A stretch of 64,000 nt of DNA from Leptolyngbya sp. O-77. GTDB taxonomy: Bacteria; Cyanobacteriota; Cyanobacteriia; Elainellales; Elainellaceae. The position numbers and the translations under genes were made by a program. Shown piece by piece: positions 9,478 to 17,473 of this stretch. The stretch lies in assembly GCF_001548395.1 (NCBI RefSeq), contig NZ_AP017367.1:657001-721000 (forward strand). The letters run 5' to 3'. Position 1 is the stretch's first letter. Each line of letters opens with the position of its first letter. The notes beneath the pieces were generated by a model. It had not been told where the DNA came from, made no database searches, and saw nothing but the letters and a program-made list of their open reading frames with translations.

Positions 9478-10620
9478 ATGCGTACCCCCCTCGCTCTGCT
9501 AAATCTGACCGCTGAAAAAACACGATTTGTGGTGGCGATCGCCGGAGTTGCGTTTGCGGTCATTTTGGTGTTCATGAACCTGGGTTTTTTGGGTTCGCTG
9601 GCAGAGACGGCGGCAATGATCTACAGCCGCATCAATGCCGACATTTTTCTGATATCGCCCCAGGCGCTCGAAATTACCTCGACCAAGCCGTTTCCGATTG
9701 AGCGGATTTACCAGGCGGCGGGGGTGCCGGGGGTGCGGCGCGTGATGCCGCTGTACGTCGGCTATTTGCAGTGGCGCAACGTGGAAACGCGCCAGAGTCG
9801 CGCCATGTTTGTCTACGGCATCAATCCAAACGATCCGGTGTTCACAATGCCGGAGATGCAAACGCCGGAAAACCAAGCGGCGCTGCGGCGGTTCGACACG
9901 GTGCTGATTGACACGCTTTCGCGACCAGAGTATGGCCCGCAAACCGTCGGCACAGTCACCGAGGCAGACGGCCGCAAGGCGGTGATTGGCGGACAGTTTA
10001 CGCTGGGTGGTGGCTTTGCGGCAGATGGGACGCTGATCATGAGCGACCAAAACTTTCGCCGCTATTTTGACCCGTTTCCACTCAACCGAATTAACCTGGG
10101 CTTGATTCAGGTCGAGGAGGGCATTGATCCGCTGCAAGTGTGCGATCGCCTCCGGGAAATTCTGCCTAAGGACGTGATCGTGTTTACTCAGCAGCAAATT
10201 ATCGAGCGCGATCGCGACTATTGGATTGGCGCAACCTCGACGGGCTTTATCTTTGGCATGGGCGTGGCGGTGTCCTGCATCGTCGGCACAGTGATTGTGT
10301 ATCAGATCCTCTACACAGAAATTTCCGATCATCTGAAGCAGTACGCCACGCTCAAGGCGATGGGCTACAGCAATCGCTTTTTGTTTATTACGGTCATTCA
10401 AGAATCGGTGATTCTGGCCGTGCTGGGCTACATTCCAGGATTCATCATTTCTCTGATGCTGTATGAGCTAACCATCCGGGCAACGGCTGGGGGATTGCCC
10501 GTTCGCATGGATCTAGAGCGGGCGGTGTTGGTGCTGGGACTGGCGGTGATGATGTGTGTGCTGTCGGGGCTGGTGTCGGTAAATAAGGCAATTACCGCTG
10601 ACCCGGCGGATGTATTTTAG
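9478..10620 (+). CDS. DevC-like ABC exporter permease
   Basis: MacB/DevC-type permease of 380 residues. The first membrane helix (FVVAIAGVAFAVILVFMNLGF) is followed by a large periplasmic domain (about 60-245) and three C-terminal helices, with EISDHLKQYATLKAMGYS before the last pair. The start MRTPLALLNLTAEKTR (9478) is the usual DevC beginning. DevC works with DevB and the ATPase DevA; no devA lies here, as the next gene is on the opposite strand. The ATPase must be encoded elsewhere or shared. Confidence 0.87.
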   Translation: MRTPLALLNLTAEKTRFVVAIAGVAFAVILVFMNLGFLGSLAETAAMIYSRINADIFLISPQALEITSTKPFPIERIYQAAGVPGVRRVMPLYVGYLQWRNVETRQSRAMFVYGINPNDPVFTMPEMQTPENQAALRRFDTVLIDTLSRPEYGPQTVGTVTEADGRKAVIGGQFTLGGGFAADGTLIMSDQNFRRYFDPFPLNRINLGLIQVEEGIDPLQVCDRLREILPKDVIVFTQQQIIERDRDYWIGATSTGFIFGMGVAVSCIVGTVIVYQILYTEISDHLKQYATLKAMGYSNRFLFITVIQESVILAVLGYIPGFIISLMLYELTIRATAGGLPVRMDLERAVLVLGLAVMMCVLSGLVSVNKAITADPADVF

Positions 10621-10666
10621 CCAACGGGTTTTCAGGGAAGACTTTAGCGAGGGTCTTAGCCAGCGC

Positions 10667-11332
10667 TCAAGCGTCTGGAAACTGGTAGCCGAAGTAATCT
10701 AGCTCAAATGCGTAGGCGGCTTCGACCAGTTGCCGGGATGTATCGGTATAAAGAGATCGGGCGATCGCCGTTTTGGGTCGAGTTCCCGTTTTGAGATGAG
10801 GCAGCGCCTCCGGATTCCACGGCACTCCCAGCTTGGCGCAGATGCGCTCCAGATCTGCCGCCAGAGACTCGTGGCGGATTACGTCATCCAGACAAAACTG
10901 CCCGTCGATCAAATACTTGTTGCGGTCGATGGGCGGGCCGTGCGTAATCAGCCAATGCTCAAAGGCGACGGCATCGCTGCTGGGCGAATCGGGTGTGGAC
11001 GGAGTGTGCGATCGCCCAAAGTAAAAGGCTGAAATCGCCTTTTCGTAAGGATTGCGAATGACGCAAAACTTGAAATAGCGTGTCCAGAGGTCTTCACCCA
11101 ACTGTTCCCGAATCTGAGCAGCGGGCATGTGGTTCCACCAGCGGCAGCCCTCCGGCTTGCCGGGCCCGCGATAGCCCACAATCCCCGCCGCCGACACGGA
11201 TTCCTCACGCACGCGGGCCAGGTTCGCCGCGCCCTCTTCTACACAAAACGGCTCAAAGTAAGCCTCCACAGAGGTACTCGCCGTCTTCAGGGTTTTCGTG
11301 TAGATAAATTGGTGACCGTGGCTGACCAGCAT
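10667..11332 (-). CDS. Sulfotransferase family protein
   Basis: A 221-residue protein with a PAPS 5'-phosphosulfate loop near the N-terminus (FIYTKTLKTASTS, residues 9-21) and a 3'-phosphate-binding segment FCVIRNPYEKAISAFY at about 88-103. This is the layout of the soluble and Golgi-type sulfotransferase superfamily. The acceptor substrate cannot be told from sequence. It converges with the devC-like gene. Confidence 0.8.
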   Translation of the reverse strand: MLVSHGHQFIYTKTLKTASTSVEAYFEPFCVEEGAANLARVREESVSAAGIVGYRGPGKPEGCRWWNHMPAAQIREQLGEDLWTRYFKFCVIRNPYEKAISAFYFGRSHTPSTPDSPSSDAVAFEHWLITHGPPIDRNKYLIDGQFCLDDVIRHESLAADLERICAKLGVPWNPEALPHLKTGTRPKTAIARSLYTDTSRQLVEAAYAFELDYFGYQFPDA

Positions 11333-11371
11333 TCCGCATCCTGGAAGTCTGCAAACTTGGACTGGCCAAGC

Positions 11372-11716
11372 TTACACTAGGCGGAGGATGAACGGGTAGC
11401 GATAGCGCGTTTCGGGATTGCTGAGGCAGGCTAAGATTGCCAGGATGGGCAGAATCAGGTTGACCAGCCCCAGGATCGGGAACAGAAGAAAGCCGACCAA
11501 AATGAAGGAAAGCGCCCCCACAACCAGCCACCATACCCACATATTGATATGGAAGTTAATGGCCTCTTTGGCATTTTCCTTGACTACTGGATCGTCTGAA
11601 ACAAGCAGGATGGCAATGGGAATGCCGATAGAAACAACCAGGGTGTTGATAAAAATCGACCCATGACACAGGGCTGAAAGAATTCTTCGCTTATCTGAAT
11701 TATCTGAGCTTTGCAT
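11372..11716 (-). CDS. DUF4870 domain membrane protein
   Basis: A 114-residue protein with an N-terminal SALCHGS motif, a conserved ENAKEAINFHINMW segment and three hydrophobic segments, matching DUF4870 (TMEM-like small membrane proteins). The molecular role is unknown. It lies 39 bp downstream of the sulfotransferase start, on the same strand but upstream in transcription order. Confidence 0.8.
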   Translation of the reverse strand: MQSSDNSDKRRILSALCHGSIFINTLVVSIGIPIAILLVSDDPVVKENAKEAINFHINMWVWWLVVGALSFILVGFLLFPILGLVNLILPILAILACLSNPETRYRYPFILRLV

Positions 11717-11847
11717 GTCGTTTCACCTTGCAACAGCTACATCCTACCGTTTTTGCTGGCTGGAATCACCGGGGCGCGGGGGAGGTTTTCCGTAACCAGG
11801 AGGGTGTATTTTACGGGCAGATGGGTTTGCGGAAACGGCAAGAACGC

Positions 11848-12765
11848 TCAGCCCATCTGAATCCGCATACTGAGATCGAGCCAGGTCGAGCGGGTGATGG
11901 GGGCGCTGCTGGAAAGGTAGTCTACGCCGGTTTCGGCGATCGCCCGAATCGTGTCCAGCGTGATGTTTCCCGACGCTTCAATTTTGATTCGTGGATTCGT
12001 ATCGCGAATCATCCGCACGGCATCCCTCATGCGTTCCACCGACATATTATCCAGCATGATAATGTCTGCACCGTGATCGAGCGCTTCGGCGACCTGCTCC
12101 AGGGTTTCAGTTTCCACTTCCACCGTCAGCGGATAAGGAATGCGGGCCCGCACGAGAGCGATCGCCGCTGCAATGCTGCCTGCCGCTGCAATGTGGTTGT
12201 CTTTGATCATCACGCCATCGTCCAGCCCCAGGCGATGGTTCACTGCGCCGCCGACCTGAACAGCATATTTCTCTAAAATTCGCAGTCCGGGGGTGGTTTT
12301 GCGCGTGTCCACCAGTTGGGCAGGCAAGTCGGCAATTTGCGCGACGTACTGACTCGTCAGCGTGGCAATGCCGCTCAGCCGCATGGCCAGGTTCAGCGCC
12401 ACCCGCTCCCCCGTCAGCAGCGCATCCAGTGGGCCCGTGATTTGGGCAATGACGCGACCGCGATCGCACGCTTCGCCTTCCTGCGCCAGCGCCTTGAACT
12501 GCACTGCCGGATTGAGTAAGTAAAATACTCGCGCTGCAATCGGCAACCCCGCAATCACCCCTGCTTCCTTAACCACCCACTGCGCCTGCCCGCTGGGAAC
12601 GTCGCCAGAAAACAGCGATTGCGTCGTGCGATCGCCCCGCCCAATGTCTTCCAGAAGCCACTCTTGCAGCAGCCGATCGAGCAGCAGCGTGGGTGGTAAA
12701 AGGGCGATCGCGCTGGTTGGTTTTGGGGTCTCTGGTTTTGAGGTCACAGGCTCAGGGTTCTGCAT
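11848..12765 (-). CDS. nadC: Nicotinate-nucleotide diphosphorylase (carboxylating)
   Basis: NadC converts quinolinate and PRPP to nicotinate mononucleotide in de novo NAD synthesis. The family signatures are clear: EDIGRGDRTTQSLF near the N-terminus, DTRKTTPGLR, VGGAVNHRLGLDD, MIKDNHI, and the C-terminal EASGNI and GVDYLSSSAPITRS. Length 305 residues includes an N-terminal extension of about 25 low-complexity residues. The gene follows ccs1 on the same strand with a 27-bp gap, so they may be cotranscribed. Confidence 0.95.
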   Translation of the reverse strand: MQNPEPVTSKPETPKPTSAIALLPPTLLLDRLLQEWLLEDIGRGDRTTQSLFSGDVPSGQAQWVVKEAGVIAGLPIAARVFYLLNPAVQFKALAQEGEACDRGRVIAQITGPLDALLTGERVALNLAMRLSGIATLTSQYVAQIADLPAQLVDTRKTTPGLRILEKYAVQVGGAVNHRLGLDDGVMIKDNHIAAAGSIAAAIALVRARIPYPLTVEVETETLEQVAEALDHGADIIMLDNMSVERMRDAVRMIRDTNPRIKIEASGNITLDTIRAIAETGVDYLSSSAPITRSTWLDLSMRIQMG

Positions 12766-12792
12766 AAGGGTTTGGGCAAAGCCTCATGGGAG

Positions 12793-14166
12793 CTAAGCCT
12801 GAACTGGGGCGGGCTGAAGATCCGCGCTGAGGCAATCCAGCACCTCCAGCACTTCCCGCTCAAAGGCAACCTGGGCGCGGTTTGTGCGTCCGCCGACGTA
12901 GAGCGTTTTGCCCTGCTGCAACGCCCACACCTGCGAGTGTGATACGTAGCTCATCAGGACGCTGATCATCAGCAGCCCAAAGCCCGTGTAGACAATAGGA
13001 ATGCCCGGATCGGCTTTGATTTGCAGCCCCGTGCTGCCCACCAGTTCAGCCACGGTCAGCCGCACGCCGTTGACTTCGGTCGCCATGCCCGCCCGCACGG
13101 TGGAAATGAGTTGCCCGTCTTGGTCATATACCAGCACCGTTCCCTTCAGGTCTTTAGCGATTAGCGACACGCCCTCGCTGAGGTCAGGCTTGGTAGGCAG
13201 CCAAGTGCCCCAGAGCCGCCCTGCGCCACCTGTGTCAAGCTGCCCCATCGGGATTTGCAAAATCGGGCTATTGTTGAGCTGCACGCGCACGGCGGCGATC
13301 GCCCAGTCCGCCTGATACAGCGTCACGCCTTTATAGCGCAGCGGCTCGTTCACATGAATCGTCTTGCGCTTGACTTCCTGCCCAGACGCATCCAGCACCG
13401 ACAGGTCAGAATAAAACTGGTCGATGTTGCCCTCTGGCGTGTAGTCGATCCAGAAGCGATTGACGCGCACAGACCAATCTTTGGGAATTTGCCGCTCTGC
13501 CCAGGGCCCTGCGTCAAAGATATTTTGAACGGTGAAGGTTTCGCCGCTGGGAATCATCTCCTGAGCAAAAAAGCCCGTCATCGCGCCCCAAATCGACCCC
13601 AGCAGCACCAGGATCATGCTGGCGTGGACGATGATCGGCCCGATGCGTCCAACAATGCCCTTGCGCGCATAGAGGCGATCGCCCTCGCGAAACAGCCGAT
13701 AGCCCTTGCGTTGCAGCAGCGGCTCCAGCCCGTCGAGCGTGGCAGCATCCACTTCCGCGCTCATGGCCAGCTTTTCAAACTGGCGCGGCTGGGTGTAATA
13801 GCTCCACTTTTGCGCCGCCTTGAGCGTGGGAAACTGGCGGGTAAAAGTGCAGGCGATCAGGCTAGAGCCGAACAGAATCAGCAGCGCCAAAAACCACCAC
13901 GTCCGATAGACGTGATCCAGCCCCACCGTCAGGATTACCTTCCAAGTCAAAAAGCCAAACAGCGCCGGACTTTCGGGATAGTTTTCTTGATAAAACGCCA
14001 GCGATTGCCCCTGCTCGATCACCGTGCCAGAAACGCTGAAGAGGGCGATCGCCAGCAGCAGCACAATCGCCAGCCGCAAGTCCGCCAGCAGCGGCAGCAG
14101 TTCCCGCTGAAAGTATTGGCGGGGCAGGTCTTTCCAGGGAGTCGAGGGGGTAGAGTTTAGAGACAT
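12793..14166 (-). CDS. ccs1: Cytochrome c biogenesis protein Ccs1/ResB
   Basis: Ccs1 acts with CcsA in System II to deliver heme to apocytochromes on the lumenal or periplasmic side. Three N-terminal membrane helices are visible (LRLAIVLLLAIALFSVSGTV, FLTWKVILTVGL, TWWFLALLILFGSSLIACTF). These are followed by a fourth helix (PIIVHASMILVLLGSIWGAM), a large soluble domain and a last helix (VYTGFGLLMISVLMSYVS). The HxxM-like VHASMI contains a conserved His. The start MSLNSTPSTPW at 14166 is preferred over an upstream extension of 31 residues. Length 457 residues fits the family. Confidence 0.92.
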   Translation of the reverse strand: MSLNSTPSTPWKDLPRQYFQRELLPLLADLRLAIVLLLAIALFSVSGTVIEQGQSLAFYQENYPESPALFGFLTWKVILTVGLDHVYRTWWFLALLILFGSSLIACTFTRQFPTLKAAQKWSYYTQPRQFEKLAMSAEVDAATLDGLEPLLQRKGYRLFREGDRLYARKGIVGRIGPIIVHASMILVLLGSIWGAMTGFFAQEMIPSGETFTVQNIFDAGPWAERQIPKDWSVRVNRFWIDYTPEGNIDQFYSDLSVLDASGQEVKRKTIHVNEPLRYKGVTLYQADWAIAAVRVQLNNSPILQIPMGQLDTGGAGRLWGTWLPTKPDLSEGVSLIAKDLKGTVLVYDQDGQLISTVRAGMATEVNGVRLTVAELVGSTGLQIKADPGIPIVYTGFGLLMISVLMSYVSHSQVWALQQGKTLYVGGRTNRAQVAFEREVLEVLDCLSADLQPAPVQA

Positions 14167-14401
14167 GAATCCAAAAGCGCGACGGGCAAGATTCTGAGTA
14201 GTGTGGGCAGCGAGTTGCCCAACCCCAATTGCCCAGTACGTTGCCCGATATTTACTCAATATAATGAGTGTAAACTAAACGTTTTCCAGATCTGCCCCAT
14301 GAGCGCACCCGTTAACCTGCTTACCCGCATTACTCAAACGCTAGGTCAATAGTGCTGGAGCTGGGTAATTATTGCTACCTCAAAACCAGAGTCTCAAAGC
14401 A

Positions 14402-14791
14402 TCACTCAATCACAATTTCGCGGATTGCGTTCGCTTCTGAAACGGAGTCGCTGGGCGCTTCAGTGCCATCGCCAAACCAGTCGATCACTTTCTGCTTTGC
14501 GGCTGCTTTGACTTCGGGCGTGATGGCCATAGCCACTGCACCCAGGGCGGCGGCTAGTGTACTCAGGTCATCTGCGTAGCCTGTGAACAGGACAAAATCA
14601 GGAATCGCATCGGTCGGCAGAATAAAATAAGCCAGCGCGGAGTAAATCACCGTTTTGGCCCAGAGAGGGGTTTCGGGCTGCTGGGCGGCAAAGTAGAGCG
14701 TCAGCGCTTTTTCGACGACTTCGCGCCCTGCGTATGCTGCTGCCCGCTGGAGCGATCGCCAAAATCCCTGTTCCGAAAACCCACGCGCCAT
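14402..14791 (-). CDS. YkvA/DUF1232 family membrane protein
   Basis: A 129-residue protein with the DUF1232 core: a hydrophobic stretch ending ALAYFILPTDAIPDF, then GYADDLSTLAAALGAV. The family has no established function. An N-terminal helix and an acidic C-terminal tail flank the core. Confidence 0.85.
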   Translation of the reverse strand: MARGFSEQGFWRSLQRAAAYAGREVVEKALTLYFAAQQPETPLWAKTVIYSALAYFILPTDAIPDFVLFTGYADDLSTLAAALGAVAMAITPEVKAAAKQKVIDWFGDGTEAPSDSVSEANAIREIVIE

Positions 14792-14910
14792 TTCTAAAAC
14801 CTCACTCTTAAATCTTGACTCTCAGGTAAACCTTGACTCTCAGGCACTGATTTTGAGTATAGCGCTGGCGCTGAGGTCGTGTGTGGAGCCGTGGGACGGA
14901 TGCTGGAGGG

Positions 14911-15429
14911 TCAATACACCCAGGGAATCAGGCGCTTGACGCGGGTTTTATATTCGGCATAGTTAGGATACTTTTCCTGGAGCCAAGCTTCCTCCTTTGC
15001 GGCTTTGGCGTTGAAAAAAGTAAAAAACACCACTGCTGCCAGCAGATGCGTGATGCTCAGCCGATAGAGGGCGATCGCCAGCACTGCAAACACTACGCCA
15101 CTGTAAATCGGATGGCGCACGATGGCATACACGCCCGTTTGCACCAGTTGCCCATCCTCTCGCGGATAAGGCAAGGGGGTCAGGCTTTGCCCCAAGTCCA
15201 GCAGCCCTTTGCCCAAAAAGACGGCTGCCGTGAGCGCACAGGCAGTGGCGATCGCCCACAGCCCGTAGCGCAACGGCGGCTCAATCACCAACCCTGGCAC
15301 AGGCATCGTTGGCAACACCAGCAGCCCCAACAGCAGCACCGCCTGCACGATCACCCAATACTCGCCCTTTGCGCCCCGCCACCAGTCCTCGCGGCTAAAT
15401 CCCCAGTCGGTGAGTGGTTTCATATTCAT
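14911..15429 (-). CDS. Isoprenylcysteine carboxyl methyltransferase-family membrane protein
   Basis: A 172-residue polytopic protein with four or five hydrophobic segments. The C-terminal half has QTGVYAIVRHPIYSGVV and KAAKEEAWLQEKYPNYAEYK, the SAM-binding motifs shared by ICMT and phospholipid methyltransferases (RHPxY, and E-E followed by Y). The substrate is unknown. It lies on the minus strand between the DUF1232 and KGK genes. Confidence 0.75.
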   Translation of the reverse strand: MNMKPLTDWGFSREDWWRGAKGEYWVIVQAVLLLGLLVLPTMPVPGLVIEPPLRYGLWAIATACALTAAVFLGKGLLDLGQSLTPLPYPREDGQLVQTGVYAIVRHPIYSGVVFAVLAIALYRLSITHLLAAVVFFTFFNAKAAKEEAWLQEKYPNYAEYKTRVKRLIPWVY

Positions 15430-15551
15430 TAAACATGGGTAAGAATCACGGCTTGGGTCAATGAATCGCTGAGAAACATTAATCCTTTAGCCGATCCTAC
15501 AGCGAAACCAATGACAGGAGATTGAAAGAGCAGAGAGCGACAGGGGTTGGG

Positions 15552-16076
15552 TTAGTGACCTGCTCCATTCGTATAGGCGTTGCCATTCTGATGGCCATTG
15601 CCGTTCGAGCGGCCGTTCCTGTAGTCGTTTCGATGGGCGTGACGATAGATATTCTCAACGCTGGTCTGAGTATCGTCGGGCAGCAGGGGCAGGTCAATGA
15701 ATTCGGGCGTTTCGGCGTAGTCGGTGTAGACAGGCTGGGCTGTGAGTTCGTCGGGCACAAATTCGACCGTCACCCGCAGCCGCAGCTTGCCCTGCTGCCA
15801 GCCAGCGGAGCCAAGCTGCAAGACTTCGCAATCGATGCCGTCTTGAAACCAGTTGCGATCCTGACGCATCCAGGCTTTGCTATTGCGAAACTGGCGATCG
15901 CCCCCAAATAAGGCTTTTTGCGTCGTCAGCGAGTCTGCCAGCGCATCCGGCAGCTTAGAGCTGAGTGCGACATCTAGAACGTGGCGTAGCGTAGCGACTC
16001 GAACCGTTCCGTCTCGAAATGACAACACATCATCGTCATTGAATGCTGTCATATCAAGATTATTTTGTACTGGCAT
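15552..16076 (-). CDS. KGK domain-containing protein
   Basis: A 174-residue soluble protein. It begins with FNDDDVLSFRDGTVRVATL and has WFQDGIDCEVLQLGSAGWQQGKLRLRV-type blocks that match the cyanobacterial KGK family. The C-terminal 35 residues are rich in Asn, Gly, His and Arg (NGRSNGNGHQNGNAYTNG), a low-complexity tail. The family function is unknown. The start at MPVQNNLDMT is used; a Met 11 codons upstream is possible. Confidence 0.8.
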   Translation of the reverse strand: MPVQNNLDMTAFNDDDVLSFRDGTVRVATLRHVLDVALSSKLPDALADSLTTQKALFGGDRQFRNSKAWMRQDRNWFQDGIDCEVLQLGSAGWQQGKLRLRVTVEFVPDELTAQPVYTDYAETPEFIDLPLLPDDTQTSVENIYRHAHRNDYRNGRSNGNGHQNGNAYTNGAGH

Positions 16077-16240
16077 GATTGCCCCCCTTTGGCGATCGCG
16101 CATTTCCATGTCAGCTTTTACACTGCGCGACTGAGCAGATCAGGCAAATTCTGAGGCAATCTGTCAAGACTTGGAGACAGCTTTGTATCTGGTTTTCACG
16201 GATTATTTAAATTCGTGGTAGAGTAATCGCATACGGAGAT

Positions 16241-16310
16241 TTGGCGCACAGAAATTGGCGTACAGAAACTGGCGCACAGAGATTAGCGCACAGAGATTGG
16301 CGCACGGGGG
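16241..16310. repeat. 14-bp tandem repeat, five units
   Basis: Five imperfect copies of TTGGCGCACAGAAA start at 16241, 16255, 16269, 16283 and 16297. The 14-bp unit is twice the 7-bp period seen elsewhere in the window. The array ends four bases before the stop of the lipocalin-like gene. Confidence 0.9.
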
Positions 16311-16314
16311 CGGG

Positions 16315-16758
16315 CTATGCCGACTTCTGCCACACCAGCTCAAAGCAGTTAAGGCTGTCGCGCCCAGGAGGCGTTTTCAGCGTCAGGCGATCGCCCTCCA
16401 GCGCCACGATTCGCACCAGATCGGTGCCGACGCGATTGGGAATGGAGGCGATCGCCACATGATGCGTCACGCTGTCGCCCGCCAGAGTGTAGGTTCCGGC
16501 ATAGGCGCTGAAGCTAGAAAACGCCTGGGCACGTTCCGTCGCGGGCACGTCCGCCAGATCAAACGGAGAAACGGGGTTGCCGCTGAGCGGGGGGCGATCG
16601 CCCTGGGCAAAGCTCACCGTCATGTGGCCGTCGGCGGTGTAGGTCAGGATGCCGACGGGCGCGGGGCCGTAGGCTTCGGGGTCAACGCTGCCGTCCGCAG
16701 CAATGGCCCGAATCGCCACGAGCGTCCAGGTGCCAACTAGCGGATTTTCGCTATTCAT
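16315..16758 (-). CDS. Lipocalin-like domain protein
   Basis: A 147-residue protein with the lipocalin_5 pattern: LVGTWTLVAIRA at the N-terminus, GILTYTADGHMTVSF, then FSAYAGTYTL and ERDxL-like LEGDRLTLKTPP before a C-terminal CFELVWQK. These form a small beta barrel that may bind a hydrophobic ligand. Its start codon lies 8 bp inside the end of the MarR-type gene, so the two are probably translationally coupled and MarR may sense the same ligand. Confidence 0.8.
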   Translation of the reverse strand: MNSENPLVGTWTLVAIRAIAADGSVDPEAYGPAPVGILTYTADGHMTVSFAQGDRPPLSGNPVSPFDLADVPATERAQAFSSFSAYAGTYTLAGDSVTHHVAIASIPNRVGTDLVRIVALEGDRLTLKTPPGRDSLNCFELVWQKSA

Positions 16759-17257
16759 TGAGCGATCGCTCCAGGGATAAAAGAAACTGTCGCAAGAGCC
16801 GAACCAACGTCTCGCACTCTTGCTCTGTGGCAAACTGCACCAGTATTGCCTGCTCTTTTTCAAACAGCACGGGCATCACCTGATCGGAAAGCTGGATGCC
16901 CTTGTCGGTGAGCTGGACAATCACACCCCGGCGATCGCCCGGATCGCGCAGCCGCGTCACGATGCCGTCTTGCTCTAGCCGATCGATGCGGTTGGTAACT
17001 GCGCCAGACGACAGCATCAGCAAGCTGTATAAATCCGTCGGCTTGAGCTGGTAGGGCGGCCCCTGTCGGCGCAGCGTCGCCAGCACGTCAAAAGACCATA
17101 CGTTTAGCCCATAGTCTGCCAGCACCGTTTCTCGGTGTTTTTCCAGCAGGCGGGCAATTCGCAGCATGCGCCCTACCACGGCCAGCGGCGCGGCATTAAG
17201 CTGGGGCGCTTCTCGCTGCCACTGCCTCAGAATGTGATCAAGACGGTCTTGCTCCAT
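16751..17257 (-). CDS. MarR-family transcriptional regulator
   Basis: A 168-residue winged-helix regulator. The DNA-recognition helix is in LMLSSGAVTNRIDRLEQDG, and the wing contains RDPGDRRGVIVQLTDKG, the classic MarR DxRR motif. N- and C-terminal helices would form the dimer. The gene overlaps the lipocalin-like gene by 8 bp and precedes it in transcription order. Autoregulation is likely by family habit; no operator is proven. Confidence 0.92.
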   Translation of the reverse strand: MEQDRLDHILRQWQREAPQLNAAPLAVVGRMLRIARLLEKHRETVLADYGLNVWSFDVLATLRRQGPPYQLKPTDLYSLLMLSSGAVTNRIDRLEQDGIVTRLRDPGDRRGVIVQLTDKGIQLSDQVMPVLFEKEQAILVQFATEQECETLVRLLRQFLLSLERSLNE

Positions 17258-17400
17258 CCTGCAACTTTATCTCGACATTGAGAATCTTAACCCGCAATCC
17301 TGCATGAAAAAATCGACGGACTGAAATCCTGCAACCCGGCCTGGCGCAGCGCGATAAATGAGATTGCCGGAAGCCCCGCAGACGCTGGACTGGCAACCCC

Positions 17401-17436
17401 AAATCACCAATCCAAAATCGCCAATCCAAAATCAAC
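17401..17436. repeat. STRR-type spacer repeat (CCAAAAT family)
   Basis: Reads as CACCAATCCAAAATCGCCAA followed by TCCAAAATC. It shares the CCAAAAT heptamer with the repeats in metH and at 32.3 kb. It lies in the spacer between the MarR and YbaY-like genes. Confidence 0.75.
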
Positions 17437-17473
17437 AGCACAGCGCCCCTGATTGTAAATGATTGTCAATGCG

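Noticed and set aside
9499..10401. Minus-strand open frame of 300 codons
   Set aside because: It is the antisense shadow of devC; composition is His/Arg-rich without a domain.
11728..12276. Plus-strand open frame of 182 codons
   Set aside because: It lies antisense to nadC and has no recognisable domain.
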